From assembly GCA_035628505.1 (NCBI GenBank), contig DASPJR010000114.1:50482-114481 (forward strand): a stretch of 64,000 bases of DNA, read 5' to 3'. A program made the translations under genes and the position numbers. The notes under the pieces are model-generated. The model saw only the letters and a list, made by a program, of their open reading frames with translations. It made no database searches and had not been told where the DNA came from. Within the stretch, counting starts at the first letter, position 1; the number at the start of each line of letters is the position of its first letter. Source of the stretch: DASPJR01 sp035628505 (GTDB lineage Bacteria > Planctomycetota > SZUA-567 > H5-PLA8). Shown piece after piece: positions 50,481-59,681 of this stretch.

Positions 50481-52976
50481 TCAGACAATCTCCAGGTCGA
50501 CCTGCTTTTTCCCGAGATCCATTTTCAGGATGCGGACCTCCACTTTGTCTCCCAGACGAAAGCTGCGGCGGTGGCGGCGGCCCTGCAGCAGGTGCTGGTT
50601 TTCGAAATACTCGTAATAGTCGTCAGACAGATCCTGCACGCGCACGAGGCCTTCCACGAAGCAGTCTTGCAGCTCGACGAAAAGTCCAAAGTCGCGCACG
50701 CGCGTGATCAGTCCCGGGTGCGATTCGCGCATGTTGCGACGCAAAAACTGCATCTGCCGGAACTTCACGACTTCCTCTTCGGCGTTGTCCGCCTCGCGTT
50801 CGCGCAGCGAGCAATGCGCGGCCAGCGGCTGAAGCATCGCTATGCGTTCGTGATACTCGCGGCCTTTGTCGCCGCCGCCGCGTTTCTTGCCATGAACGGG
50901 CAAAGCTTTCATGCCGGGCTCGAAGCGCGTATCGAGTGCGCGGTGGACAACGAGATCGGGGTAACGGCGAATCGGGCTGGTGAAATGCAGATAGCGATTG
51001 AAGTTCAGGGCGAAGTGCGGGTGACATTCCGCCGAATAGCGCGCCTGTTTTAAGCTCGTTAGCAGCGCGAGACTGACGGTGTGCTCGTATTCCTTGCCTT
51101 TGACACGGTCGAGCACCGATTTGAGCTTCAGGCGATCGATCGGCGGTCGGAGCTGGATGCCGAATTCGCGCACGAACTCCTGAAAGCGCTTAAGCGCCTC
51201 CTCGTCAGGGTCCTCGTGAATGCGATACATGCCGGGAATTTCGTGCTCGACCATGTATTCGGCCACGGCGCGGTTTGCGGCGAGCATCATGTCTTCAATC
51301 AGCTCGTGCGCCCAATGATGCTCGACCTGCGTCCAGCCTTTCACTTCGAGCTTTTCGTCCAGCAGCAGCTTGGCTTCAGGCATCTCCAGGTTCAGCGAGC
51401 CAGTCGACATGCGCTTCTCGCGCAGTGCCATCGCAAACTCTTTCATCACCTTCAGCGTTTCAAAGATTTCAGGCGTGCGCACCAGTTCGGGCTTGTTCTC
51501 ATCGATCCCCTCCCGCACTTGATCGTACGTCAGGAACGCCGCTGAACGGATGAAGCTTCTCTCGATGACGACCTGCTGCATGTTCAGGTTTTTATCGAAC
51601 GTCATGCGCGCCGTTTTGGTGAGGCGCAGCTGGCCCTCCTTCAGCGAGCACATATTGTTCGACAGCTTCTGAGGAAGCATCGGGTACACCGTGCCGGGAA
51701 GGTAGACGCTCGTCGCCCGGTCGCGTGCTTCCAGATCGATGACGCTGTCTTCGGGCACGTAGTAGGACACGTCGGCGATGTGAACCAGCAGCGTCGTGCG
51801 GCCGTCGGGCTCCTTGCTGATGGCCACGGCATCGTCGTGATCCTTGGCGTCCTGCGGGTCGATCGTGAACGTCACCGGCTGCGTGTAATCCACGCGCTGC
51901 GCCAGCTCTTCCTCGGGAATCGTGTCGGGGATTTCTTCAGCCGCCTGCAACACTTCGTCGGGAAACTTTGTCTTGATATTGAAATTTTCGATAATCGCGC
52001 CGATATCGGCCGTGGGATCTCCTGCCGGGCCGAACACTTTGACGATGCGCGCCGTCGGTGTGGAACTTGAGCGATGCGAATCCTTCGACTCGACCAGTTC
52101 CGCGGCAACTTTATCTTTGTCTTTTGCTTCACCGCGATTGATTGCGAGCACATCCAGTTCGGCAAACATGCCCGGCGTATCAGGAATGATGTGCCCAATG
52201 ACGCTCTGCGGGCTGCGCGGCAGATCTTCGCGGCGGTGGTGCGCGTAAAAGGTGCCGACAATTCGCGCATGCGCGCGCTCGATGATTTTAATCACGCGTC
52301 CAACGGGGCGGCTGGCACTTGCATTTACCTTGTAGCCGAAACGGCTCTTGCGGCTGAAATGTTTTGACCGCTTCATCTCGACAGCGACCAGATCGCCGCT
52401 CATCGCGCCGCCCAGGTCGCTTTCGGCGATGAACACGTCGTTTCCCGGCGGCTCGCTCAGGAGAAATCCCATTCCGCCGCGTTTGACATCGATACGGCCC
52501 ACGCGCGCGCCCTTGGGAATGCGCTGTTCTTTTTCCTTGATCGCGTCGTAGCGCGCCTGATCCGTCGTCGGGGCTGCGGCGGCGCCTTTGCGCGTTGCGC
52601 GCGTCTTAGGGAGGCCATCGTCCTCCTGCTCGGTGTGGTCCTCTTCTTCGTCGACCTCTTCCGCATCTGCGTTGCGCCCGCTATCCCAGGTGGACCGCGC
52701 GTTGCCGCGGTCTCGCGGAGTTACCTTCGATGGGCGAGCGCCGCGCGCAGCAGGGGCAGCTGACGCAGCCGCACCAAGCGGAAGGCCAAACTTGCCGCGC
52801 TTGAGTTCCGCGATCTCATTTGATTTCACCATATCATCGAGCAACAGTCGGAAGTCGCGGTAGTCTTCGTCGGCAATGTCGAGTTCGCGGGCGAGACTGC
52901 GCTTTCGCATCGGCATAAATCTGCGGCTGCTCATCAATTCGAATAGCTGGGATTTTACGGCTTCAACATCCATCAT
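50481..52976 (-). CDS. rnr: Ribonuclease R
   Basis: An 831-residue 3'-5' exoribonuclease. Residues 1-70 are a winged-helix start (LMSSRRFMPMRKRSLARELD). A low-complexity stretch with VDEEEDHTEQEDDGLP lies at about 105-130. Cold-shock regions follow. The RNB domain has the aspartate cluster DPQDAKDHDDAVAI, and YLPGTVYPMLPQKLSNNMCS is typical. A C-terminal S1 domain (GLITRVRDFGLFVELQD) ends the protein without the usual long basic tail. It degrades structured RNA and takes part in ribosome quality control. The start is ATG 52976 or 52973. Confidence 0.95.
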   Translation of the reverse strand: MMDVEAVKSQLFELMSSRRFMPMRKRSLARELDIADEDYRDFRLLLDDMVKSNEIAELKRGKFGLPLGAAASAAPAARGARPSKVTPRDRGNARSTWDSGRNADAEEVDEEEDHTEQEDDGLPKTRATRKGAAAAPTTDQARYDAIKEKEQRIPKGARVGRIDVKRGGMGFLLSEPPGNDVFIAESDLGGAMSGDLVAVEMKRSKHFSRKSRFGYKVNASASRPVGRVIKIIERAHARIVGTFYAHHRREDLPRSPQSVIGHIIPDTPGMFAELDVLAINRGEAKDKDKVAAELVESKDSHRSSSTPTARIVKVFGPAGDPTADIGAIIENFNIKTKFPDEVLQAAEEIPDTIPEEELAQRVDYTQPVTFTIDPQDAKDHDDAVAISKEPDGRTTLLVHIADVSYYVPEDSVIDLEARDRATSVYLPGTVYPMLPQKLSNNMCSLKEGQLRLTKTARMTFDKNLNMQQVVIERSFIRSAAFLTYDQVREGIDENKPELVRTPEIFETLKVMKEFAMALREKRMSTGSLNLEMPEAKLLLDEKLEVKGWTQVEHHWAHELIEDMMLAANRAVAEYMVEHEIPGMYRIHEDPDEEALKRFQEFVREFGIQLRPPIDRLKLKSVLDRVKGKEYEHTVSLALLTSLKQARYSAECHPHFALNFNRYLHFTSPIRRYPDLVVHRALDTRFEPGMKALPVHGKKRGGGDKGREYHERIAMLQPLAAHCSLREREADNAEEEVVKFRQMQFLRRNMRESHPGLITRVRDFGLFVELQDCFVEGLVRVQDLSDDYYEYFENQHLLQGRRHRRSFRLGDKVEVRILKMDLGKKQVDLEIV

Positions 52977-53078
52977 CAGGTTTGCTCTCCGTTCGTGCCG
53001 CCAAGGCTGGCACGCGACTCGTTCTAATTATAACATGTGTAAGCGAGAGAATCCGCAGGTGCAACGAGAGTGCATAAT

Positions 53079-53597
53079 ATGCTTGCGCAGGCTGCAGTCG
53101 AAGACGTGAAGGCCGGCCGTCTTAAAAGCAATGATCACATTGTTATTGCCATGCGGCATTATCCGCGCGGCTTGAAGAAACCTGCCAATAGCGAATACCT
53201 GCAGGTGCTGGCGCCAGGAGACGTGCTCTTCAAGGATTTCTATAAGCATAAAGATGATCTGGGGGAGGACCACAACACCGCCTTTGAGCATTGCCGCTAC
53301 GAGAAGCGTTTTGGCCTGACAAGCGCCGGGCTGGCCGAACTGCAGCGTCTGTGTGAGCTAAGCAAGTCAAAAGACGTCGTGCTGGTCTGCCAGTGCGGAC
53401 CTGGCGAGCGCTGCCACCGCGAGTTGCTTCTGCTGCTGGCACAGAAATGGTATGGCGCGAAGACCGCCCCGCTACGCTTCAGCTATCCTTTCTTCGAGCA
53501 GCGTCTTGAACGCAAGCCGCCGGCGAACATTGCAGTGGACGTCGCTCCCAATGCACGCGGCCGTGGACTGGAATGGCCTATTCCCCTGCGCGACTGA
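53079..53597 (+). CDS. DUF488 domain protein
   Basis: A 172-residue protein with the DUF488 signature DVVLVCQCGPGERCHRELLL, where the cysteines and histidine are conserved, and FGLTSAGLAELQRLCELSKS before it. The function of the family is unknown. ATG 53079 is preferred over GTG 53070, which has no spaced ribosome-binding site. It is divergent from rnr with 102 bases between, containing an AT-rich ATTATAACATG that may be promoter-like. Confidence 0.75.
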   Translation: MLAQAAVEDVKAGRLKSNDHIVIAMRHYPRGLKKPANSEYLQVLAPGDVLFKDFYKHKDDLGEDHNTAFEHCRYEKRFGLTSAGLAELQRLCELSKSKDVVLVCQCGPGERCHRELLLLLAQKWYGAKTAPLRFSYPFFEQRLERKPPANIAVDVAPNARGRGLEWPIPLRD

Positions 53598-53684
53598 CGA
53601 AAAGGGTTCTGCGTTGTAGCGGCCGCAAAAATGGCGTATAGTTTCGGGGCTCTATAATAGGGGTGTGGGGGAGCCGCTCGGGTT

Positions 53685-54689
53685 ATGGACGATCCAACGC
53701 GAAGCCAGGAATCCACCGGCCCTACGCGCCGGATTTCTCAACGTAAACGTTTCGAAGATTTTGACCAGCCCGCTGCAGACGCGGAGCAGCAGGCCGCCAG
53801 CGCCTCGGCCACAAGCAGCTCCGAACGCCTTGCGGCGGTGCGCAACTCTCTGCAGGGCATGCGCCTGGGCGATGTGCTTGTCGCCATGGGCGTCCTTACT
53901 TCCGACCAGATTCGCGAGCCCGAATCCGAATCGCGCATGACGCGCGAGTACCTGGGCCAGGTGCTGATGCGGAAGGGAATGATCTCGCCCGAGCAGCTCT
54001 GTCATGCCGTGGCCATTCAGGCCGGCCTGCCCGTGGTTGATCTCACCGGCTATTCAGTTCCCGCGTGGACGCGCCACAAGCTCTCCGTGGACGTCATGAT
54101 CAAGTACGACTTTGTACCATTTGCCGACGATGCGCAGACCGTCTACATCGCCGCCAAGCGCCCGCTGACTCCGCAGCGCATCAATGAACTGAAGACCTCG
54201 CTGGGGCGAGCGGTGGATATCCGTATTGCGCCGGATCATCAGATCTCGGCCATGCTCAACCATCTTGCCCCCGGCCGTTTCCAGCAGAAGCGCCAGCACG
54301 AGCGGCTGAAGATGGCGATGCCGGCATGGCTGCAGCTCTGCGACGAGCGCGGTGAAAACATCAGCAACAGCATGTCGAACACACAAACGGTGGATATCAG
54401 CGAGGGCGGTTTCCGCGTGGAAGTGCCGGAAGCCGTGTACAACACGCTGAAAAATGCCCGCCGCAAGGATATTCATTTCCGCGTGCGCGTTTCACTGCCG
54501 CCGCACAACGTCCTGTGCACCTGCGTGCTTCGCTACGCGCGGAAAAAAGAGAACGTGAAAAGCTGGGAGATGCCGTGGGTGCTCGGTCTTCAGATCACGC
54601 TCATCAGCGGCATCGAACGCGAGAATCTCAAGCAGATCTGCACGCGCGTCGCGATCATGCTTCAGCGCGCCAAGCTTCTGGAAGATTAA
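53685..54689 (+). CDS. MshEN-type plus PilZ domain protein (putative cyclic-di-GMP effector)
   Basis: A 334-residue protein. Residues about 58-130 match the MshEN (GspE N-terminal) fold: GMRLGDVLVAMGVLTSDQIR with YLGQVLMRKGMISPEQL then AVAIQAGLPVVDL. Residues about 205-320 are a PilZ domain: RQHERLKMAMPAWLQL with the arginine motif and TVDISEGGFRVEVP, the DxSxxG motif. Both folds bind cyclic-di-GMP (MshEN may also bind ATP). There is no ATPase core, so it is an effector or adaptor. The first 50 residues are a disordered, S/A-rich tail. A strong terminator follows. Confidence 0.85.
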   Translation: MDDPTRSQESTGPTRRISQRKRFEDFDQPAADAEQQAASASATSSSERLAAVRNSLQGMRLGDVLVAMGVLTSDQIREPESESRMTREYLGQVLMRKGMISPEQLCHAVAIQAGLPVVDLTGYSVPAWTRHKLSVDVMIKYDFVPFADDAQTVYIAAKRPLTPQRINELKTSLGRAVDIRIAPDHQISAMLNHLAPGRFQQKRQHERLKMAMPAWLQLCDERGENISNSMSNTQTVDISEGGFRVEVPEAVYNTLKNARRKDIHFRVRVSLPPHNVLCTCVLRYARKKENVKSWEMPWVLGLQITLISGIERENLKQICTRVAIMLQRAKLLED

Positions 54690-54726
54690 TTTTCGCCACC
54701 TTCAGTCGATGTTTACTGTGCCAACT

Positions 54727-54760
54727 AAAAGGGTCCGGGAAAGCTCCCGGACCCTTTTTT
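54727..54760 (+). terminator. Rho-independent terminator after the MshEN-PilZ gene
   Basis: AAGGGTCCGGGA (about 54729-54740) pairs with TCCCGGACCCTT (54745-54756) around AAGC, followed by TTTTTT. It is 38 bases after the stop and lies before the convergent gene ending at 54785. Confidence 0.92.
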
Positions 54761-54784
54761 CAGCAACACGCGTTTGCGCGATTT

Positions 54785-55396
54785 TTACTTGGTGAGGCTG
54801 ATCGAGATATTCTTCAGCGGCGAATCGTTCTTGTCGACGAAGCGCGCGCACATTCCCGTCGGGCCGCCGCCGTTGATCACCGCGCATACCAGCGTGTTGG
54901 TGCCCTTGGCCAGCGTCACCGCCGTCGAAGTGTCCTGATCCTTTTCAACGCCGCGGCCGGCGAAGACACGCAGGATTTCTTTGCCGTTGAGAATCCAGAT
55001 CGAGCTGTCGTCGGAGCCGATCTTGAGCTTCACGTCAGCGATGTCGGCATCGGCAACGATGTAGGTGACGCCGATGTACAGCGAATTGTCCTGTTCGGGG
55101 AAGGAAATGATCGAATCGTCAGCCTGCTTGGCGCTGAACTTCAGTTCCTTGCCCTCGACCTTCACCTTGTCGCCATCTTTTGGCGCGGCCGTTTTCATGC
55201 CGGGGAACCATTCCTTGTTGAAGAAGTCTTTCTGGTTGTCTTCGTCGTGGCTGCTGGCTTTTTCGTCGAGCTGAATAGGTTCGAGCAGCAGCCAGTTGCG
55301 GATGAAACCTTCGTCGTCCGGCTTGAACGTTGCCGCCGAAACTACCGAGCTCACCAAAAACAACACAGCCAGCGCCACAATCTTTTTCGCGTTCAT
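54785..55396 (-). CDS. Secreted protein with a galactose-binding-like fold
   Basis: A 203-residue protein with a signal peptide (KKIVALAVLFLVSSVVSAAT). FIRNWLLLEPIQL resembles the opening of beta-sandwich domains of PVC proteins, and IWILNGKEILRVFAGRG and LAKGTNTLVCAVINGGGP fit a galactose-binding-type sandwich. No enzyme motif is visible. Its role is probably ligand binding outside the cell; uncertain. It is followed by the terminator shared with the MshEN-PilZ gene. Confidence 0.6.
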   Translation of the reverse strand: MNAKKIVALAVLFLVSSVVSAATFKPDDEGFIRNWLLLEPIQLDEKASSHDEDNQKDFFNKEWFPGMKTAAPKDGDKVKVEGKELKFSAKQADDSIISFPEQDNSLYIGVTYIVADADIADVKLKIGSDDSSIWILNGKEILRVFAGRGVEKDQDTSTAVTLAKGTNTLVCAVINGGGPTGMCARFVDKNDSPLKNISISLTK

Positions 55397-55604
55397 CGCA
55401 TCTCTCCAAAGAGTTTTCTAAGCCGTGGACCCCGAGGTCCAAATGAGCTCTACCGGAGGCGTGTTCAAGCGTTGAACGAAAAAGTGTTCAGAGAAGAGTG
55501 CGCACCAAAGCGAGCTCGGGCACAATGTGGCGCGACGAGCTGAGTGTGGAGATTTCACTCGCGTTGCGTCGCAATTTTGCAAACCTGCGCCACAACGTGC
55601 GGCG

Positions 55605-56927
55605 TTACTTCGCTTCGACGCGATAGAGACTCTGCTTTGTGCGCAGAATCAAAGCGTTGCCGGCAACGGCCGCTGACGCCATGAACCCATCATCGAGTGT
55701 GTTCTTCGCGACGAGCTTGTAGGTGTCGGCGTCGGCGACGACGGTGGCCGCTTCGCGTGCATCGAAGAAGTAGACATGCCCGTTGGCCAGCAGCGGAGAA
55801 GCCGCGGCGTCGGCTGCAATCTTCTCGCGCCAGAGTTCTTTTCCGCTTGCCGCTTCAAGGCAGCGCACAACGCCGCCGTCGCTGAACATGTACAACCGCG
55901 TGACGGAGACCAGTGGCGAACTCTGCCGCGCGGCCTGGACTTTCTCTTTCCAAATCACTTTGTCAGCCGGAAGTTCGCCGCTGCCCTCGGGCTTGATCGC
56001 CCAGAGTTCCGGGTTCATGAAACCGGTGGAAATGTAAATCAGCTTTCCGTCATAGACAGGCCGCGCGACGTTTGAGAAGCCGTTGTACTTCACGAACCAC
56101 AACTCTTTCCCGGTCGCGGCCTCGTAGCTATACACGGCGTCCGCGGCCGGCGTGATCACCTGGTCGATGCCGTTGATGGTTGCGACGAGCGGCGTGGCGT
56201 AGGCCTTCTTCAGTTGCGGCCCTTTATTGATGGGCTGCGAGCGCGGCGTCTTCCAGGCAATCTTGCCCGTCGCTTTATCAAGCGCGGCCATGTATTGGAA
56301 ATCCATGCCGTCGCAGCAGACCAGCACCTTATCTTTATAAAGCACCGGCGACCCGCCCGGGCCGTTTTCGTGTTCGAGCTTCATGTCATCATTGCGCCAG
56401 AGGACCTTCGAATCTTTCGTCGAAACGCAGGCCGTGCCGTAGGTGCCGAAGTGGCAGAAAAGCTTTCCGTCTTCAATCACCGGCGAGGGCGAGGCGTAGC
56501 TGTTGCGGTCGTGAATGTAGCCCGGCTTTTCGAGAAAGAAGATCTCCACGTTCTTCGTCTGCTTTCCCGTCGCCAGATTGAAGCAGAGCGCGCGCAACGA
56601 AATCGGCTTTTCGCTGGCCTTGGTTCCCGGACCGGGCTTGGGCGATTTGTAATCGTGTGTCGACGGCGGCGTGCCTGCGTCGGGCTTCTCGGCTTCGATC
56701 GCTGTGGTAAGCCAGATTTCATCTCCGGCGATCACGGGCGAAGACCAGCCGCGTCCGGGAACCGCAATTTTCCAGGAGACATTCTGCGTCTCGCTCCAGG
56801 TCGTCGGCAGTTTCGCTTTCTCAGCGTGGCCTTGCCCGCCCGGCCCGCGGAAGTCAGGCCATTCCTCGGATGCGGAAAGCGTTAAAGAACACAGTGCGGC
56901 GAATGCAAAAAGCGGCGAAAGACGCAT
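55605..56927 (-). CDS. Secreted PQQ-type beta-propeller (PQQ_2-like) protein
   Basis: A 440-residue exported protein with leader LFAFAALCSLTLSASEEWP, then DFRGPGGQGHAEKAKLPTTW and WSETQNVSWKIAVPGRGWSS, the usual opening of planctomycete PQQ-like propellers. Repeated blades read LDKATGKIAWKTP, YEAATGKELWFVKY and LEAASGKELWREKI. The quinone contacts of real PQQ dehydrogenases are not evident, so a scaffold or an outer-membrane-assembly role is more likely. ATG 56927 has GGAG upstream at 56937-56940. Confidence 0.8.
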   Translation of the reverse strand: MRLSPLFAFAALCSLTLSASEEWPDFRGPGGQGHAEKAKLPTTWSETQNVSWKIAVPGRGWSSPVIAGDEIWLTTAIEAEKPDAGTPPSTHDYKSPKPGPGTKASEKPISLRALCFNLATGKQTKNVEIFFLEKPGYIHDRNSYASPSPVIEDGKLFCHFGTYGTACVSTKDSKVLWRNDDMKLEHENGPGGSPVLYKDKVLVCCDGMDFQYMAALDKATGKIAWKTPRSQPINKGPQLKKAYATPLVATINGIDQVITPAADAVYSYEAATGKELWFVKYNGFSNVARPVYDGKLIYISTGFMNPELWAIKPEGSGELPADKVIWKEKVQAARQSSPLVSVTRLYMFSDGGVVRCLEAASGKELWREKIAADAAASPLLANGHVYFFDAREAATVVADADTYKLVAKNTLDDGFMASAAVAGNALILRTKQSLYRVEAK

Positions 56928-57070
56928 GACGTTGATCTCCCAATACCGGCTGCTCCCGTGAAGACTATATACATACCCCGGAGAAGGCATTTTGTCTGCT
57001 GCAGGGCGGTTGGGAGAGTAGTCTTCGTGCAGAACTCTGATGGCTGTCCTGCCGCGAGGAGTTATCAGAG

Positions 57071-57940
57071 CTAGCGGTAGTCTGTCTCAATGGCCGGATT
57101 AAGCGGGCGGCCCTGCGTCAATTCCGCCGGGATGCCGTTGGGATAGTTCTGGGCAAGGAACTCCTTGATCTTCTCGTAGCGGGCGTCCGGATGCGGGTGT
57201 GACGCGAGAAACTCAGGCTGCCTGTTGCCGCGGCTTGCTTCGGCCAGAACTTTCATCACGCCCAGCATCGCGCTCGGGTCGTAGCCGGCCTGCGTCATAT
57301 AGAGCAGACCATGTTCATCGGCCTCGCTCTCGTCGCTGCGGCTGTAACGCAGTTGCAGCATCTGATTGACTACCTGGGCGGCAATCATGGCGCCGCGCCC
57401 GCGGCCGTATTCATCGCTGGCGGCAACACCAGCCGCGCCGGCGAGCAACTGTCCGAGGCGGCCCTTTGCCATGTGCTCGGCGGAGTGGCGGTGAATGACG
57501 TGGCCGATTTCATGGCCGAGCACGCCGGCAACTTGCGCCTCGTTTTCAAGACGATTGAGCAGCCCGACCGTGATGAAAATCTGCCCACCGGGGAGTGCGA
57601 AGGCGTTGACCGTTTTCGGATCGGCGAGCAGATGAAAGTCGAACGTATACGGGCTGCGTTGGGCGTCGCTGCTCTTCCAGATGCGTTCTCCGATGCTCCG
57701 GATCAGCTGCGCCTGCGGGTGTTTGGGGCTCACTTCTCCGCCCATCTGCGCGGCCATCTCGGGAGCTGACTGCAGGCCGATGGCGATCTCCTGATCGGTC
57801 GTGAGAGCGACACGCTGCTTTTCGCCTGTGACGGGGTTGACTTCTGTGTTCCAGTAATAGGAAATCAAACCGACGGCGGCCATTACCAGCGCGATAATCC
57901 AGCGCATGCTCAGCCGGCCGTGCCCACCATAATATGGCAT
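57071..57940 (-). CDS. M48-family zinc metallopeptidase
   Basis: A 289-residue protein. MRWIIALVMAAVGLISYYWN is a membrane anchor. The catalytic motif GVLGHEIGHVIHRHSAEHMA contains HEIGH, and the third ligand glutamate is in DESEADEHGLLYMTQAGYD. LASHPHPDARYEKIKEF closes the family pattern. The protein probably degrades or quality-checks envelope proteins, like BepA/YfgC or Ste24. ATG 57940 has GGGAGGAC upstream. It is divergent from the ABC exporter. Confidence 0.9.
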   Translation of the reverse strand: MPYYGGHGRLSMRWIIALVMAAVGLISYYWNTEVNPVTGEKQRVALTTDQEIAIGLQSAPEMAAQMGGEVSPKHPQAQLIRSIGERIWKSSDAQRSPYTFDFHLLADPKTVNAFALPGGQIFITVGLLNRLENEAQVAGVLGHEIGHVIHRHSAEHMAKGRLGQLLAGAAGVAASDEYGRGRGAMIAAQVVNQMLQLRYSRSDESEADEHGLLYMTQAGYDPSAMLGVMKVLAEASRGNRQPEFLASHPHPDARYEKIKEFLAQNYPNGIPAELTQGRPLNPAIETDYR

Positions 57941-58086
57941 TGTTCGTCCTCCCGAAACGCCGCGCAGGAGGGCGCAAATCGAACGCCAAGTCGGCGTGAT
58001 GCATTTCAGCTTGTGCCCGCCACAGGTGATGCTATTGTTTTCCCGTTCCTGAAGCGGCTGAGAAAGAGCCTCCGGCTAAACCCTTG

Positions 58087-58881
58087 ATGCGCATGAGTTT
58101 CGTTCACGAATTCACCAAGCTTTACGCCTATCGCGAGGTGCTGCGCAACCTGGTCAACAGCGATCTGAAGCTGCGTTTCCGCCGCTCGTTCCTGGGTTAT
58201 GGCTGGAGCCTTCTTTATCCCGTGCTGCAGATGCTGATCCTCGCGGTCGTCTTCTCGCGCGTGATGAAATTCGGTTCGCCCAGCGAGATGGTGCCGTACA
58301 TTTTTGCGGGTCTGGCGCCGTGGAACTTTTTTGTGAGCACCTGCATGGCCGGCGGCAATTCACTGCTGACCAACGAGGCTCTGCTCAAAAAGATTTATCT
58401 TCCGAAGATGATCTTTCCGATGGCCATTCTGCTCGCGCGGCTGGTCGATTTTCTTTTCAACATCGCCGCTCTGTTCATCATCGTCAGCCTGATTTCGTTC
58501 AAGATCTCCTGGGCGCTCCTGCTGCTGCCCGTGGCGATCGCACTTCTTTTCCTCTTCGTTGGCGGGATCACGATTGCGTTGTCCGCGGTCAACGTTTACA
58601 TGCGCGACGCCGCGCACCTGATGTCGGTAGTGCTGCAGCTTGCGTTTTACGCCACGCCGATCATCTACCGCGAGGAGATTCTCACCTCCCACGGGTACGG
58701 CACGCTGCTGGAGTTCAATCCGCTGGTCCACATTATCCGCATCTTCCACGTGATCATCGCCGACGCGCAGATGCCTTCGCTGCAGCAGTGGAATATGGCC
58801 GCGGCGGTCGCGATCGGCACGGCCGTTCTGGGCTGCGCGCTTTTTGCGCGGCTGGAGCGTAACCTGATCTTCAGGCTTTAA
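58087..58881 (+). CDS. Polysaccharide ABC exporter permease (Wzm/TagG type)
   Basis: A 264-residue ABC-2 type permease with six membrane segments. The opening LRNLVNSDLKLRFRRSFLGY and GWSLLYPVLQMLILAVVFSR matches the O-antigen/teichoic-acid exporter permeases, as do APWNFFVSTCMAGGNSLLTN and KKIYLPKMIFPMAILLARLV. It forms the channel with the ATPase that follows 2 bases later. Starts at TTG 58084, ATG 58087 or ATG 58093 cannot be separated by ribosome-binding site. Confidence 0.92.
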   Translation: MRMSFVHEFTKLYAYREVLRNLVNSDLKLRFRRSFLGYGWSLLYPVLQMLILAVVFSRVMKFGSPSEMVPYIFAGLAPWNFFVSTCMAGGNSLLTNEALLKKIYLPKMIFPMAILLARLVDFLFNIAALFIIVSLISFKISWALLLLPVAIALLFLFVGGITIALSAVNVYMRDAAHLMSVVLQLAFYATPIIYREEILTSHGYGTLLEFNPLVHIIRIFHVIIADAQMPSLQQWNMAAAVAIGTAVLGCALFARLERNLIFRL

Positions 58882-58883
58882 GC

Positions 58884-59657
58884 ATGGCGACAACGGCAAA
58901 ATCACACATCCGCCTCAAGGACATCGGCCTCTCGTTCAGGCTGTACTCCAACAAGAGCTTTTCGCTGCGCGAAATGTTCTTGAGTCCGCTCAAGCGCCAT
59001 GCCGACCAGCATTTTCAGGCGCTCAAGAATGTCTCGCTTGAGATTGCGCACGGCGACCGGGTCGTGCTGATCGGCCCCAACGGCGCCGGCAAAAGCACGA
59101 TGCTGAAGATCATTGCCGGGATCTACCCGGCGACGTCGGGAGAGCTTTCCATTCAGGGCAAGATCACGCCGCTGATCGAGATGGGCGCGGGCTTCAACCC
59201 GGAGCTCACCGGACGCGAGAACGTTTTCCTGAACGCCGCCATCCTTGGATTCTCGCGCGCTGAAGCTGAAAAGAGGCTGCCGAAGATCATTGAGTTCTCT
59301 GAGATTCCCGAGGACTTCATGAACACGGGCATCAAGTATTATTCATCCGGCATGATGATGCGCCTGGCTTTCTCTGTCGCGATGGAACTCGAGCCGGAAA
59401 TCCTGATCCTCGATGAAATTTTCGCCGCCGGCGACGCGCACTTCATCGAGAAAGCCACGCGCCGTATGCAGGAGTTCATCGCCAGCGCACACATCATGAT
59501 CCTGGTGACGCACGATTTAAAGCTCGCGCGCAGCGTTGCCACACGGGGAATCTGGATCGATCACGGCACAGTGATTAAAGACGGGCCGGTCGATGAGGTG
59601 ATCGAGGCGTACGAAGAAGCGACGCTGACCGCTGAAAAGTCGGAGGCGCGCGGTTGA
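58884..59657 (+). CDS. Polysaccharide ABC exporter ATP-binding protein (Wzt/TagH type)
   Basis: A 257-residue ABC ATPase. Walker A IGPNGAGKSTML, signature YSSGMMMRLAFSVA and Walker B EILILDEIFAAGD are clear. ENVFLNAAILGFSRAEAEKR is typical of the Wzt/TagH group. There is no C-terminal carbohydrate-binding domain, as found in long Wzt proteins, so the substrate is not chosen by an export-signal domain here. The stop lies 24 bases from the convergent Wzz-like gene. Confidence 0.95.
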   Translation: MATTAKSHIRLKDIGLSFRLYSNKSFSLREMFLSPLKRHADQHFQALKNVSLEIAHGDRVVLIGPNGAGKSTMLKIIAGIYPATSGELSIQGKITPLIEMGAGFNPELTGRENVFLNAAILGFSRAEAEKRLPKIIEFSEIPEDFMNTGIKYYSSGMMMRLAFSVAMELEPEILILDEIFAAGDAHFIEKATRRMQEFIASAHIMILVTHDLKLARSVATRGIWIDHGTVIKDGPVDEVIEAYEEATLTAEKSEARG

Positions 59658-59681
59658 CGCGCTGCGTACTCCACCCGCCGC

